Source: Otis tarda
Taxonomy: Eukaryota; Chordata; Aves; Otidiformes; Otididae
NCBI GenBank assembly: GCA_026413225.1
Contig: CM048557.1
Coordinates: 21,492,871 to 21,556,870 of the forward strand
Direction of reading: 5' to 3'
Length of the DNA stretch: 64,000 nucleotides
The position numbers and the translations under genes are program-made. This document shows positions 34,901-46,816 of this stretch, piece after piece (positions within the stretch are counted from its first letter, which is position 1; each line of letters opens with the position of its first letter). The notes under the pieces are model-generated. The model saw nothing but the letters and a program-made list of their open reading frames with translations, was not told the origin of the DNA and did not search any database.

Positions 34901-37900
34901 GGCTGTGTTGTCTGTGCAAAGCTGATTCATGAGCCGTCAAAGCCATAGCTCTTTAACTGGAATTACAGAGCTGCTTTGTGGGTTTCCATTTTCAGTGTTA
35001 AAGGAAGTTTGCAGGCTGGGAGTAATTTAGGACAACCAGCTCCACTGGAAGTCAACTTGCAGTGTGTTTACAAAACCTTAAGTCACCTCCAAAATTATCA
35101 CCAGACACTTGAAAACTTTCACTGAAGAAAACAACATAACAAAGAAATTTATTCTTTATAAAAATAATTTTTAAAATCTGTCTAATTGTTAAGTGGTAAT
35201 CAGACCTTCTGTAAGGGGTTTAGTAGGAAAGGAGGAAAGAGCCTTGCAAAAAAACCAAAAGAAGCTTTGAATAGAGCCCTGATTGAGAGATGGCAAATGC
35301 TAATTATGTGTGGGTGTGATAGAAGTTAATATTCAGTCTCTGCCCACCGAGGGTCTGCATTCACTTGTTAAGAGCTGTAATTTGACACTATATTTAATAT
35401 TTTAATTATTTTGAAGCAAACTGCTGTAGGGGCCCTAGCTGACATGAGGAATAGCGTATCCTTTAACTTGACATGCTTTGCAGGAGAAAAGAAAAAAGGA
35501 TAATGCTTAACAACATATCTAGTGTTTAAGGCCTGCAAGCACTAGTAGAGCCGTTAAGAATAAACCTCTTGTGTATTTGATTCAATAGTGGGAGTACGAT
35601 TTGTATGTTGACAAGGGCATAACTAATCTTGCATTGGAAATTAAGAGCAGCTCCCTCATTATTAGTAGAGACAACACAGTTAGTAACGAGTATTGGAGGA
35701 GGAGGATTAGACCCCTGCAGATGGCACAGTAGCTATCATATACTTCCCATATGGTTGCTTTACCTGACAGTTCCTTACTGCTTCTAAAGGCTCGTAGCAG
35801 TTCATCTTTGCTGAGTTGGGAGGCCTGTCTTTCTGGAGCATAGAGCCTGATGATTTATTTTCTTCTTGCTCCTGTGTAAGTAAGGCTTACATCTGATCTG
35901 GAGTGTTATCAGCCAAGTGTATTGTGAGCTGCTTTGCCCTTGCAACTCTGTTTCATGTGAGTTATTGGACTGCAGATATGGTGAGATGATTAAATAAGTT
36001 ACTTTCTCTCTTTCTAGAAGGGCTAGGTGTATTACGCAGCCAGTAGCGCTATATGGGACTCCAGGTCTGGGAGAAGCGCTGTCTTGAGCATCTGATTTCT
36101 TCTGGGAAGGAAGAGTTTGACGGCAGTTCAAATCAAGTCTCCCAGTCTTACCCTTCAGTGAAAAAAAGTCTCTGATGGCAGGCTGCATCCTTCCCTCTTC
36201 AAAGATGACTTCATAGACCAGAGTCCTGTCTTGCACTTTTGGTTATTTGGAACAAAAAACCTGTGTGGAGGCAGAAGACATTGAGAAGGTTTTGAGTTTT
36301 GCTTTTTTTCTGTTCCCATATTTCTTTTCTCCTGCAGTTACCATATTTTTTCATTAACTATTTCTTGAGCAACATGACGAGCCACAATAGAACATGGGGA
36401 GTGAAAGTTGATATAGAAAGGCATGTTAATGCGATGTCATTAAACTCTTCTCAGACTGGGATTTGTCTTTGCACTTCAGGTCTGTATAGCGCAAGCATGC
36501 TTTGAAGCTAACAGACTTGCACCAGAAGAACTACTGAGAAGCAAGGCTGGACGTTACCTAAGAACAGACTCTTTCTTACTGGGAAAAACAGGCTTACTTT
36601 TTGAATTGCTAATTCTACTTAATTAAACAAAATCCTTATTTAGTTCCTATCAAGCTCCCAGTTTTTCTACTGAATGCTAACAGTAGTAGTAGGTTAAGAA
36701 TTACTCTGAAAATTAATCACAATTAGTTTTAGTGTGAATCACTTTTAATTTGAAAGTCAGTTTCAGAAGCGCCTTTTCAGATCGTTGATTTAATAACCTA
36801 AGAAGCTTCTAGGCATTTTCTTTTTTCATGACCTATAAACTATACTGTGTGGAAATCTAATTATGGAAAAAAATTACTACCTTGATAATTTAATTAAATG
36901 TATGTTTCTATAGGTACAGCCTGACCTAAGAGCAATCTGGACCCTCTCTAACCATGATAAGCATGTATCTCACCACTGATAGCAGAGTCCCTTTTCTACA
37001 TAACAATTCAATAGGTAGTAGGAAACGTTGGCTCCTGTTACACTTGAGTTTTATGGAAGCTGCAAGAAAATGGCTTAGATTTTCTCTTCGTCTTCTTGAA
37101 TGAGGAAAGTTGGGGCTGGTGGACATTTCCACTGCAGCAACTCAGCTGAAGATGCCCTCAGGAAGTGAGATCTATCCAGATGGTATTGGCCCTTATCATT
37201 GTGGCATTTCCCTGTGGCAGCCAGTCACTTAGTACGCAGTACCTGTTGGACTGCTGAAAAAATCACAGCAGCTTGAAAGCTCTTCTAAATCACAGAAAAG
37301 AGGGAAAACCTCAAGGCCTGGTCTGAAGCCTGAAATTTGCAGAACATATCAGCAACCATGTAAAACCAGTGACTGATTGGGAATCAAGATGAGGTTTTTA
37401 ATTTGTTTGCTGGCCAGTTTCCTCTTGTAGAAGCAGTGGAGGAGGCAGTTTGTCTTGCAATCTTGGTATTTCTCTTCTCCATTCCTCTCTAGCAGCTTGC
37501 AGGCTTGCTTTTATATGTGACCCTACAGTATCATAATAATGGTCCTGGGTGAACAGGAATGTTTTTTCTGACTTCACCTCTTTTTCTCTCCTCCTACCCA
37601 TCCCAGATGAAGTGGCAGGTGGACTGAGTGGGAGCAGTGTGAAAATGAATGCAGAGAAAGTGTGTGACTCAGCAGTTCAGCAGAGAGCTACTGAGTGGAA
37701 AGGCAGCTATTCTCCTCGCGCACTCTGGCATCAGGTTCCTGTTCCCTCAGAGATGGGAATAGGCCATTTATGGATGGAGCTGTGCAGCCCACTGGCAGCG
37801 AGAAGGGGCTGAGTATCCTTTTCAGCAGAACTTATTTCAAGTTGAGAGGAAAGTGTCATCTCCAAGTTTGTTAAAAATGTTACCAGTGAAAGAGGAGAAG

Positions 37901-40900
37901 CAGTGGGCTAGAAATACATAGACCTCAGTTTGCTGCCTGGCTTGCTAACAGATTTTCTGCATGACTTTCCTTCTTGCTTACTTTTTCTCTTGGTGAGTCT
38001 TTCCATTTTGGTAATCAAGAGTTTGGTTTAAACAGCAGCCAGACTCTACCATCTGAGCTTGAAAAGTGCAAGTCTCCAGTGCTTTTCCAGGCTGGTAGAT
38101 GCCACCCATTTCCCTCTGCACTGTTGTTTCAAGAACTCAGCAGAGAACATTTGCCTTTCTCAGCATGAGGTTGCTGGCTTTAAGCTAGCTAGTGGCAGCT
38201 CAGCTAGCTGCCACTCATGGACAAGCCAGTGCAGAGGAAAAGTGATGGCATTTGTGGGTTGTCTTCTGTCACCTCAGGGTAAATTAACCTTTTTCTCACT
38301 CAGTGTTAAGGTTATGGAGCCATTGCGGTGTCTTTCTAAGCAGCTTTGTAATGATGCAAGTTGTGGTATGTTAGTATCAGTTTCTGAAGCAGATTTTTGT
38401 ATACAGACTAAGCAACAGCAGATAGACATTCTGTATCAGTGGCTGTACTTACTAAAAGCTCAGTTTTAAAGCTGTAGTGTGCATCATTGTCACCAAATTT
38501 TCCAGACTTGTGTTTCAGAGTTTGAACTTTTTCCCTTCCAGGAGATGTAGATAATATGCAAAAAAACCCTGACACCCCCACCTTCACCCCACCACCTCCT
38601 AAAAAAAAAAAAAATAATGCATGGGATGGTGTTCTCTTGAATCTTCAGAGAGCCTGAAATGGTGCACTTGAGAGCTCTTCAGCCAGCTGCATTCCTCTTC
38701 ATGGGCATATCAATCCAGGAGTCAGAGTGAATTAAATACCAATATTCTTAGCTAATTCCAGTGTGATCGTTTTGGCAAAAACATCCAGCTTTCCTGAACC
38801 GAAATCCTGAATGTTATAAATTTCAGTTGTTTCAGCTGTGAATATGTGTAGCTTGGCCCAGCTAATTCTTACAGTCCAGGGTAGATACGCTTAGTGCAAA
38901 CTGAAAGCATTAGAAATTATAAACTGAATTTCATCTCAGAATAAGTAACATAGGAGACTGACAACCAGGTTGCTGTTATGTAGACTGAATCTTGAAGAGC
39001 TTTCCGTTCCTCTGTAACACGTCAGAGATGGCAGTTACAGTTGCTTGGAGCTCTTACTTGGATTAATGGTATGTCAGGCTTATTTCTTCTTTAAACTCTG
39101 TTACGCAGAGGACGGTGAAGTCTGCAGTAACAGTTTGCGGTCCTGCAAAGGACTACTGAATGAATCTAACTGGCTTACAGTTAGATGCCAGAGTGATTTC
39201 AGAATTGCTTCGGTGCCTTGCAGAGTTTAGTGGTAAACTTAGTGGGATATGTAGATCTGGCTGGGTTCTTGCTAGTGTTTGAATTAAGCTCTCTGGTATC
39301 TTCTGAAGTAGCTCTCTATGTGGTTTTGCGTCATATATGCAAGATCTACCAACCACAAGTTCTTGGCAGCTAAAACTTGGACTTTTTCCAGAGTGGAATT
39401 GGAAGTATTGAGGTGATTACATTCTTGTAAATCCCTTCTATCTCCAGTCATGCACTAGTAGGAAGCTGTAGGGTGCACTGAGAGTATTTTTCTTTGCAGC
39501 TCCTAATCTGGACACTTCTAGGGACTAGATGCTCTCCTCCCAGTCGATGTTTTATTCAGCTATTTGCAAAAGGTAAATGTATCAACTCTTGTAAACAGAG
39601 CAGGTCGGGGATCTGGTAGAAGTAGTCAGTACCATATCATGACTGAGAAGGTAAAAAATTAATACTGGAGAAGCCAGAGAGAAAGAGAGACATTCTTACG
39701 ATAACAGCAAATGTTGGAAATAGTGTTCCTAGCTTTCAACACAGCTCATTCAATCTTGAGTGTAATTTTTAACATAACTTGGCAGATGAGTTAGGAGTGC
39801 AAAAAGCATCAAGAAAAAAACAGGCTTTCCTAGGCGATGAAGTGTGTCCATCTGAAAAGAGTAATGATGCAGCTTCTATCATTATGTTTAGCTGCTTAAT
39901 ATCTGAGATTGGCTGGTTATAAAAAAGTTCAGCAAAAATTCCTGAGCTGTAAAGTGGTGACCCACCAGTTGGTTTCCTGTGGAGAGAGGATTGTAAGTAC
40001 ACAAGTTGTATTTGCCATGCAAGTATGAAAGGTCCCCTTCCTCTTACCCACTTTCTCCCATACCACTACAGTGCAAAGGGCAGACTGGCAAAAGCTAATT
40101 ATTCTGTTTATGTTCTTCTCGTATTGCAGTGGCAAGCAAAAAAAAAAAAGATCATGTCTTCTCAGCCAGTACCTTTCTCCTAAAGCTCCATTCTTTGATC
40201 AGATGAGCTGTCTTTTTACCCTCCAGCACAAGCTACCTCTCATTCACGTCCACTCTGAGGCAGCTCATTCAGCTTTGATGTGACTTGCCTGCAACCTGTG
40301 TGTCTTACGACCTGCAGATTTAACAAGGATTTGACCAAGATAGGTGAAGGTTGCCAAGGTGCCAAGGTTAAAGTGTTGCATATGCAATTTAGGTGCATGT
40401 GAAAACAAGCAATTGATTTGCAGACCCATATCAGTAGTATACATTCATCTACTGTTCTCTAATCAATAGCAGTTCTCCCTAGAGACAGTGGTTTTAGTAG
40501 GCAGTTGAATTTTGGTATCTAGAGGCCGTGTGTGGATTTAGGACTCCGATGTGAAGTGTTGCTGCCATGTTCGTACTTTGCAATGCTTCCACACTGTGGC
40601 CCCTTCCTGTAGAGTAAGTTCTTGCCATGCACAGCCATGATGAAGGTACAGACAGGTTCAGAGGGATATGGATCTCCACGTACATAAAGCAGATATGGGA
40701 CAATGCAGCTGAGCTGCTGTGGTGTGTTGACTGCTGCAGCCTAAGAGTTGGCAGAACAGATGAAGCCCACTTTTCCTTCCTATCTTGTGTGTCTGGCAGG
40801 TAGTTCCACAGAGCTCAGGGATTCCACCATGACTGAAGAAGCCACCACCATTAACAAAATTTCTATTTCCTGGTGAAAAGGCAGTACCACCCAATCCTCC

Positions 40901-41633
40901 AGAAGCATAATTCCCACAGATACAGTGTGATGTATGTTAGTAAAAGTCTAATAACTATATGAGCACTGTATTTTCATTGCTGGGGTATGTTTTATTTCTA
41001 TTATAAAAATCCTTTTGGTAAGGAACAAGTCTTTTTTTCATCCCAAAAATACGTTGCTAGATTAAGTCTGCCAACAGAGCTGTGTCAATTCCTTGAGCAT
41101 TAGCACCTGTGCACAAGACAAGTTCCTGTTAAAGTGCTAACTTCATTAGGAAATACAGCCAGGACATGTGGTCCTGGGAGGTTGGTTTTTGTTTTGTTTT
41201 GTTTTTCTCTGAAGGCTCTGAGTATGAATCAGTTGATTTACAGAGCTGCTGATGCCTCGCCCACAGCTGCATTCGATTGGATCATAGCGTGTTTTACTGC
41301 AAGGCATTGTTGGCTTACTTATCATTACTACAGTGCCTTTTAGTGTTTCAGTTACGTCTAGTGCTCTAAGCACATGTTTTTCTGAGAATGTATATAGATA
41401 TTCTTGTTTTATTCTGCCCTGTATGTACCCATGTATGAAGGCAGAAAAAGAGAGAGATGCAGGTACACGGGTTTTTAAGTGGGCATTGTCTTGAGTTACA
41501 GAAGCCAGCTGTTACCTTGTGAGTGAACAAAGATGTTTCCCTATATAGATTATTCCACAGGAAAGTGTTGTGCCATTTATTTTTGGCAGCTTATGCTGGT
41601 GGCTATGTTTAAGGACAGAATACAGGGTGCTTT
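28992..41633. other. Long non-coding stretch free of recognised repeats
   Basis: More than 12 kb in which I recognise no exon, no CR1 and no RNA gene. Open frames on both strands are short; the longest, at 35802-36236 on the minus strand, has no recognisable domain. A perfect 10-bp hairpin lies at 38191-38215. By eye some blocks (31080-31300, 34800-35080, 35330-35520) look less decayed than average and could be conserved regulatory DNA, but this is only an impression. Confidence 0.5.
38191..38215. repeat. Perfect inverted repeat, 10-bp arms
   Basis: The arms agtggcagct and agctgccact are exact reverse complements separated by the five bases cagct. This could form a small hairpin. No RNA gene or terminator role is inferred in this genomic setting. 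Confidence 0.85.
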
Positions 41634-42105
41634 GGGGCCCCAAATGTAAGAATGACATGGACCTGTTGGAGCGAGTTCAGAGGAGGCCATGAAGATGATC
41701 AGAGGGCTGGAGCACCTCTCCTGTGAGGACAGGCTGAGAGAGTTGGGGCTGTTCAGCCTGGAGAAGAGGAGGCTCCACGAGACCTTATAGCGGCCTTCCA
41801 GTACCTAAAGGGGGCCTACATGAAAACTGGAGAGGGGTTTTTGACACAGGAATGTAGTCATAGGACAAGGGATAATGGCTTTAAAGTGAAAGTGAGTAGA
41901 CTTACATTAGATACAAGGAACAAATTCTTTACTGTGAGAGTGGTGAGGCACTGGAACAGATTGCCCAGAGAAGTTGTGGGTGCCCCATATCTGGAAGTGT
42001 TCAAGGTCAGGCTGGATGGGGCTTTGAGCAACCTGGTCTAGTGGAAAGTATCCCTACCTGTGGCTTTAAGGTCCTTCCAACCCAAGCCATTCTGTGATTC
42101 TATGA
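41634..42105 (+). mobile_element. CR1 3' fragment
   Basis: ORF2 C-terminal remnants ([13 protein letters not shown]-like, [22 protein letters not shown]) are followed by the CR1 3' tail: GTGAGGCACTGGAACAG, TCCTTCCAACCCAAG and the terminal ctgtgattctatga. It is the same broad subfamily as the composite element's tail but shortened internally before the terminal repeat. Frameshifts and small deletions show it is dead. It lies about 3.5 kb upstream of the first recognised PTPN5 exon. Confidence 0.93.
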
Positions 42106-45100
42106 ATGGATCAGGGGTTTGATCTAGAAAGTTCCTTTTCCTGAACAGCAAGGATGAGGTTAAGTTTATGGTGCTGTTTCGAAATTTCAAGTTGCTTTAA
42201 CAAGCCATATGGCTGCTACAGATGTGTGAGAGCTTTGAATTCTTCTGCCAAAGGGTTTTTTTCTAGCAAGCATAGCCTTGCGTCAAAGCGGAAGTGCTTA
42301 TGGAACGTTAATCCCAATCTCCATGATGCAGGAATTGACATGGATGGTTAGCTTTCACTGTCAGTCAAATCACTAGCAGAGGAGAGGCTTAATTCACTCC
42401 TCCTGGATGTAGTCATCCTTGTCAGCTGTCTCAAGACCTTCTCATTGACTCTAACATAAGAAAACTTTGCTGATGTCTCACTCATTTGTTACCTAATCTG
42501 TGCACAGAAGGGAACCAGGGCCCATTGGGGCAAATAATACAGGAATATAGGACTGCAAGATGAAGAGTGTATGGTAATTGAAGTATTGTTTAATGCTGAA
42601 ATAGTTAAATGAATACAGAAACCTAGATGGGCATCATTATGTTTGTTGAAATGTAATCTTTTGTGATTTGGAGTAGCAAATTTTTGAGCGGAATTTAATT
42701 AACGGGCACTTTCTTTGTATATCCAAGACATGACTCTTAATCTGTATACTTACACATACGAATTCAGGCAGTTCTCCATTATTTTAGTTGTTGATCTGGT
42801 GCCCCTGTCTTTTACTGTATTAGTGAAAATACCTGTTGATAACAGCTGAACTGCATGAATTCAGCAGAGCTGGAATCCTAGACTCCAAGGTCCATAGAGC
42901 AGATTTCTACCTTATGCAGTGAAAATAATTGAAAGTAGTAGTAGTCTACTGTCCTTCACATAGGGCAGCCATGAGAAGGAGAATGTGACTCCTGCAATTG
43001 TACCGCTGTTGCTAGACAACACTGAAATGCCAGGAATTGGGCTTTTGGGCTGTGGAGAGGCATAGATCCCCATGGTTACAGACACAGAGTGGTCCCCTAA
43101 CTTTGACATCTTTGTTCAAGAAGGCGTGTGGTTAAGTGGCCTTCGTATCATCATATTAGAGTCAGGGTTCTGTTTCCAACCCAGACAGAAGTGACCTTGT
43201 AATAGCTCAGGCTGTAAGAGATATGAAACAAAGAAATTCTGTTTACCTGCTGCATAAGGCAGATGAATGAGCTTTTGGTCAGTTAAAAAAAGGTCTTCTG
43301 AAATATGAAATCTTATGATTTATAAAAAATAGTTGAAAGCTGAGCTTGAAATCTGCATTCCCAGGCTTCTTGTTCTGGTTGTCTTCCCAAGGATGTTTTA
43401 GTTCTGCTCTATGTGTATTTTATCTTGAGCATTTGGGAGGAGTATCCAAAAAAGGAAGTCATTAGGACATGGAAAAACAGCAAATTGGTTCATTAGCCAT
43501 TCTTGGGGACAGAGGTGCATTATTTAATGCAGATAAAAGAAAAGTAGTACTTAAAACATGCTTAGTGAAAACAGAAGGTTGGAGACTTTAGGAGCATAAT
43601 AAACTATATGTAAATAAATGTTTTTGAAGATTTATATTTCAGCCACAGGTACATGTCTTTTTGCATGAATGGCAAAACTAATTTCTGACATCAAGATTCT
43701 GTCCCTGCTAAATTTGAAATTCCTGTTCCAAAACACAGAGGATAAACATCCCACGAAAACAGCAGGAAAAAAAAAGGGCAAACAGTAACAAGGGTTTTCC
43801 CCTCAGTTCTTGTCCAAATCCAGTGAGACGTGAAGCAGTTTGGAAACTTGACAATTTTCGGCTTTAACTATTAAGTTTTTGCATGTTATAGAAAATGAAA
43901 ACAAAGGTCAGCACTGAAGTATTTAGGCAGCCTTAACTGTGGCTGCTTAATGTGACCACTGTGGTGTCCTCCTGAAGAACTTTAGGTCCAGTTCTGTGTA
44001 GCATGGTGTCAGAAATGACGTGTAAAGCATACGATCAGTGTTTCTGAACACCAAGGACTGTGTCTGGGCTCTCTGTGTTTCCTTGGGGGGTTTGTCATGG
44101 ACTGCAGTTTACTGACTGGAGTCTGAAGGACAGAGAGGTAGAGCTCCTGTGATGTCTTGAGCTATATTCCAGAAACTGCTTTTCTTTGAAAAAATGCTAT
44201 TTTCAAGCAGTTGTCTCCTAGTACTTAAGATATATAGATAAAAGAGTGATATTTCTTTCCATTGTGAGAAATACAGTCTGGGATTGTTGATACTTCTGAT
44301 TTTACCTTTTTAGTTTTCCCATGTTTCATTGACCTGTATTTAAGATTAAATTTTGTCATTGTTTCTGCAAATTACTGTACTGAGTCCTTCCTGGCAAATA
44401 GTTAATTTCAGCATATACTTATGATATGACATACATGGGTGTGTGTCTGTCTAGATGCACATTCTCTATGCTTCCTGAGAAATACCTGTGTAAAGACAAT
44501 GAAAATAGCTACATACAAGCAGTTATACCCAGCATATCCTGCTGAGGCCACTACCTGTCATAAACTGACTGGAAATATTTTGAAAATGAGAAACCAGTAA
44601 CCTGGTTGTATTTTAGAAATCCGAAAGGGGTATTTTCATGAATCCTTACTGTACCAATGGCCAGACCCTTGGCTGATACACAGATCCTGTTTCATTTGCC
44701 TAATTAGAGCTGTGGCTAGTTTAGGGATGCTTATCTGACTTGTTACTATTGTAAGACGTTTAGAGAAATGTCTGATGAGAGGAGCATTTGGTAGAAACCT
44801 GACCTCAACCAACCATGAAAGGGCCAATGATGTGGCCTTTCACTCGGCCACAGGTGACTGGCTTAGGCTTAAGGCTACAGTGTTGTACCTAGGGCAGCCT
44901 TGGGGCTTTTCTTACGTAGAAGGATGTAAATCAGTAGTACTTATATCAAATGGGTCTGATCTTTCACTTCTTTTAGGTTGTAAATTAATTTGTATCTACG
45001 CAGACTGTGTTAAAAATACTGATGTTGAGGGACTAGTTGCTCTAGTGCATATTTCCACTGAATGGAATAGCATTACATTATTAAATAGCTCTTGAGTATG

Positions 45101-45637
45101 AATTCATCCAAGAAGCAGGTTATTAGAATGAAGTCTTTTATTAGTGCCTTAGGACACTCAGACAAAATCCAGAGCCCTTGAGCACTATTCAGACACATAA
45201 CATGAAACAGCCTCGATCTCGGAAATTTATAATCAAATTAGACAAATAAGGGGAAATAGAGGAATTGAGACAGGGAGGGACAAAATGGGTTCTCTGCCAC
45301 CATGTACCAGGGAAGTGAGGAGCTAGGAAATAGCACAGATGGTTTATTTTAAAAAGTAAAAATGAAGAGGTGCAGTGATGTAAATGAGAATTTATTAACA
45401 ACAGAGTCCAGAATCTGCGCCTCCAGAAAGAAAGGGAAAATAATTTATCTGCCCACACTCACTTTTTTTCTGACGAAGGCAGGTGAATACAGCTGCACTA
45501 ATAGAGTGTGACGCTCACAATCCTGAGCCGCGCTTACTGATGCAGAACTGAGAGGTAACCATCGTCTCTTGGAAGACAATAGCCCTTGCAGGCTCTGCGG
45601 TGGCTGCACAGGGTTACATACTGTTCATTCCTTGCAC
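42106..45637. other. Non-coding sequence immediately upstream of the first recognised PTPN5 exon
   Basis: No repeat family is recognised. The last about 110 bases (45527-45637) are open in the same frame as the exon that follows, so part of this stretch may be exon or 5' leader. A possible splice acceptor ends at 45591 (cccttgcag), but its pyrimidine tract is poor. Confidence 0.5.
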
Positions 45638-45838
45638 ATGTCATTTTCACGTGAAGGTCTTTCCAATCCGGCTGCTATGGAGTCGATGGATGGAGCTGAA
45701 GGACGACAAGGACAGCTGAACAGGAAGGAGCAGTCCCTGAAAACCTCCCAGAAAACAGCACTGCTTGGTTGGGCTGCCTGGTGGAATGGATTCATGCCTG
45801 GAAACAGCATGTGTCTGTTTGTCCTCTCACAGATACTG
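45638..45838 (+). CDS. PTPN5: PTPN5 exon: N-terminus and first half of membrane segment 1
   Basis: From the ATG at 45638 this gives 67 residues ending FVLSQIL at a phase-0 donor (ctg|gtaagg at 45839). GLSNPAAMESMDGAEG aligns with the mammalian STEP61 stretch GLPQPIVMEALDEAEG. The end SMCLFVLSQIL matches the start of its first membrane segment. A second ATG at 45677 (MESMDGAEG) is a possible start. The frame stays open upstream to about 45527 without another ATG, so the true 5' limit and start are uncertain; in mammals about 25 further residues precede. The stretch between MESMDGAEG and the membrane segment is Lys/Gln-rich and lacks the proline run of mammalian STEP61. Confidence 0.75.
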
Positions 45839-46696
45839 GTAAGGCAACTCGTCATTTCTTTGAAATGCTGAGACTCTTCTTTTATGCTTTGTTGGCATGA
45901 GAGTTTTCCTCTTCATTCATCGTAGATGTAGCAGTGGACATAGATGCAGTCCTCTCATTTCTGCAGCCACCTCTCACAGCCTTGCTTTGCAAACAGCCCC
46001 TGCTTTTTTATCCAATCCCATTCCCTCCTTTCCGAAATGACCCATCTCCCGAAAAATCTGTCTTCTGTAGCTGATATGTATGGGGGTAAATAACAGTCTC
46101 GTTAAAAAGTGGATTGGGAGGTCTGTCTCTGTGAGGGTGTTAAGTATAACATCACTGCTTTTGTGGTTTTATGTTAACTGTGGTGTGTGCAGCCACCTTA
46201 AGTGGTTCAAATGAAATGTTTCAACATGTGTATGTCTATACGTGTGTATCTGTTTATAGGGATACCTATGTGAGCGTGACTATTTGTGAAAGCTTTTAAT
46301 AGTATGAGATAGGCCTTAATAGTCTCTTAATAACAAAGTTCATTGAATCACCAGTTTTGATCTAAAAGTAATAATGCTGAAATCTCAGAATTCAGAGGAA
46401 TCTGTTACTCTTTTGATGTACAGGCTACCATGGGCAGTCCTTTTGCTGCTATAGATCAGAGTAAGCTTGCTTAATTCAGTGATATGCATCTAATTAATGG
46501 TAGCTGAGCATTTAGCCTTCAGTCTTTTTCTTCTTGTTAAGCTGCAGCCTAGAAAATACCTGACTTCTTAAAGCAAAAATGATGATCAACATGAAATCAA
46601 TGAGAACTAAATTAGTTAATTATGCAGTCTTGAAATGAAAATGAATGTTTGTATAATGAGAGATGCTCATTATATATTTTCTGATTGATTGCACAG
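45839..46696 (+). other. PTPN5 intron
   Basis: GT-AG intron between the N-terminal exon and the next, phase 0. Donor gtaagg, acceptor ttgattgcacag. No repeat family recognised; a gt-rich stretch with tgtgtatgtctata-like bases lies near 46224-46262. Confidence 0.8.
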
Positions 46697-46816
46697 CTTC
46701 TCTGCATGATGCTGTGGTACAGCACTTATGGGACCATCCCAGCAGCTCAGAATGCCTTTGACCTGCTGTCTTTCTTGCTTACTCCATTTAAACAGTTCTT
46801 GTCAGATCAAGGGGAG
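46697..46816 (+). CDS. PTPN5: PTPN5 exon: end of membrane segment 1 and loop
   Basis: Exactly 40 codons, phase 0 at both ends, between gcacag and gtaagt. It encodes LLCMMLWYSTYGTIPAAQNAFD, then LLSFLLTPFKQFLSDQGE. It lines up with mammalian STEP61 from the first membrane segment (VLWFSGYG) through SQNATNLVSSLLTLLKQL. It continues directly from FVLSQIL of the previous exon to complete an uninterrupted hydrophobic helix. Similarity to mammals is moderate, as expected for the poorly conserved membrane region, but exon length, phase and position fit. Confidence 0.88.

Noticed and set aside
35802-36236. 144-codon open frame on the minus strand
   Set aside because: No known motif, no homolog recognised, and length is within chance for 64 kb of vertebrate DNA.
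37549-37812. Possible 5' exon of PTPN5 after a good-looking acceptor (cctcctacccatcccag at about 37606)
   Set aside because: The downstream frames show no similarity to the STEP N-terminus, and no matching donor in phase with the next exon could be established.
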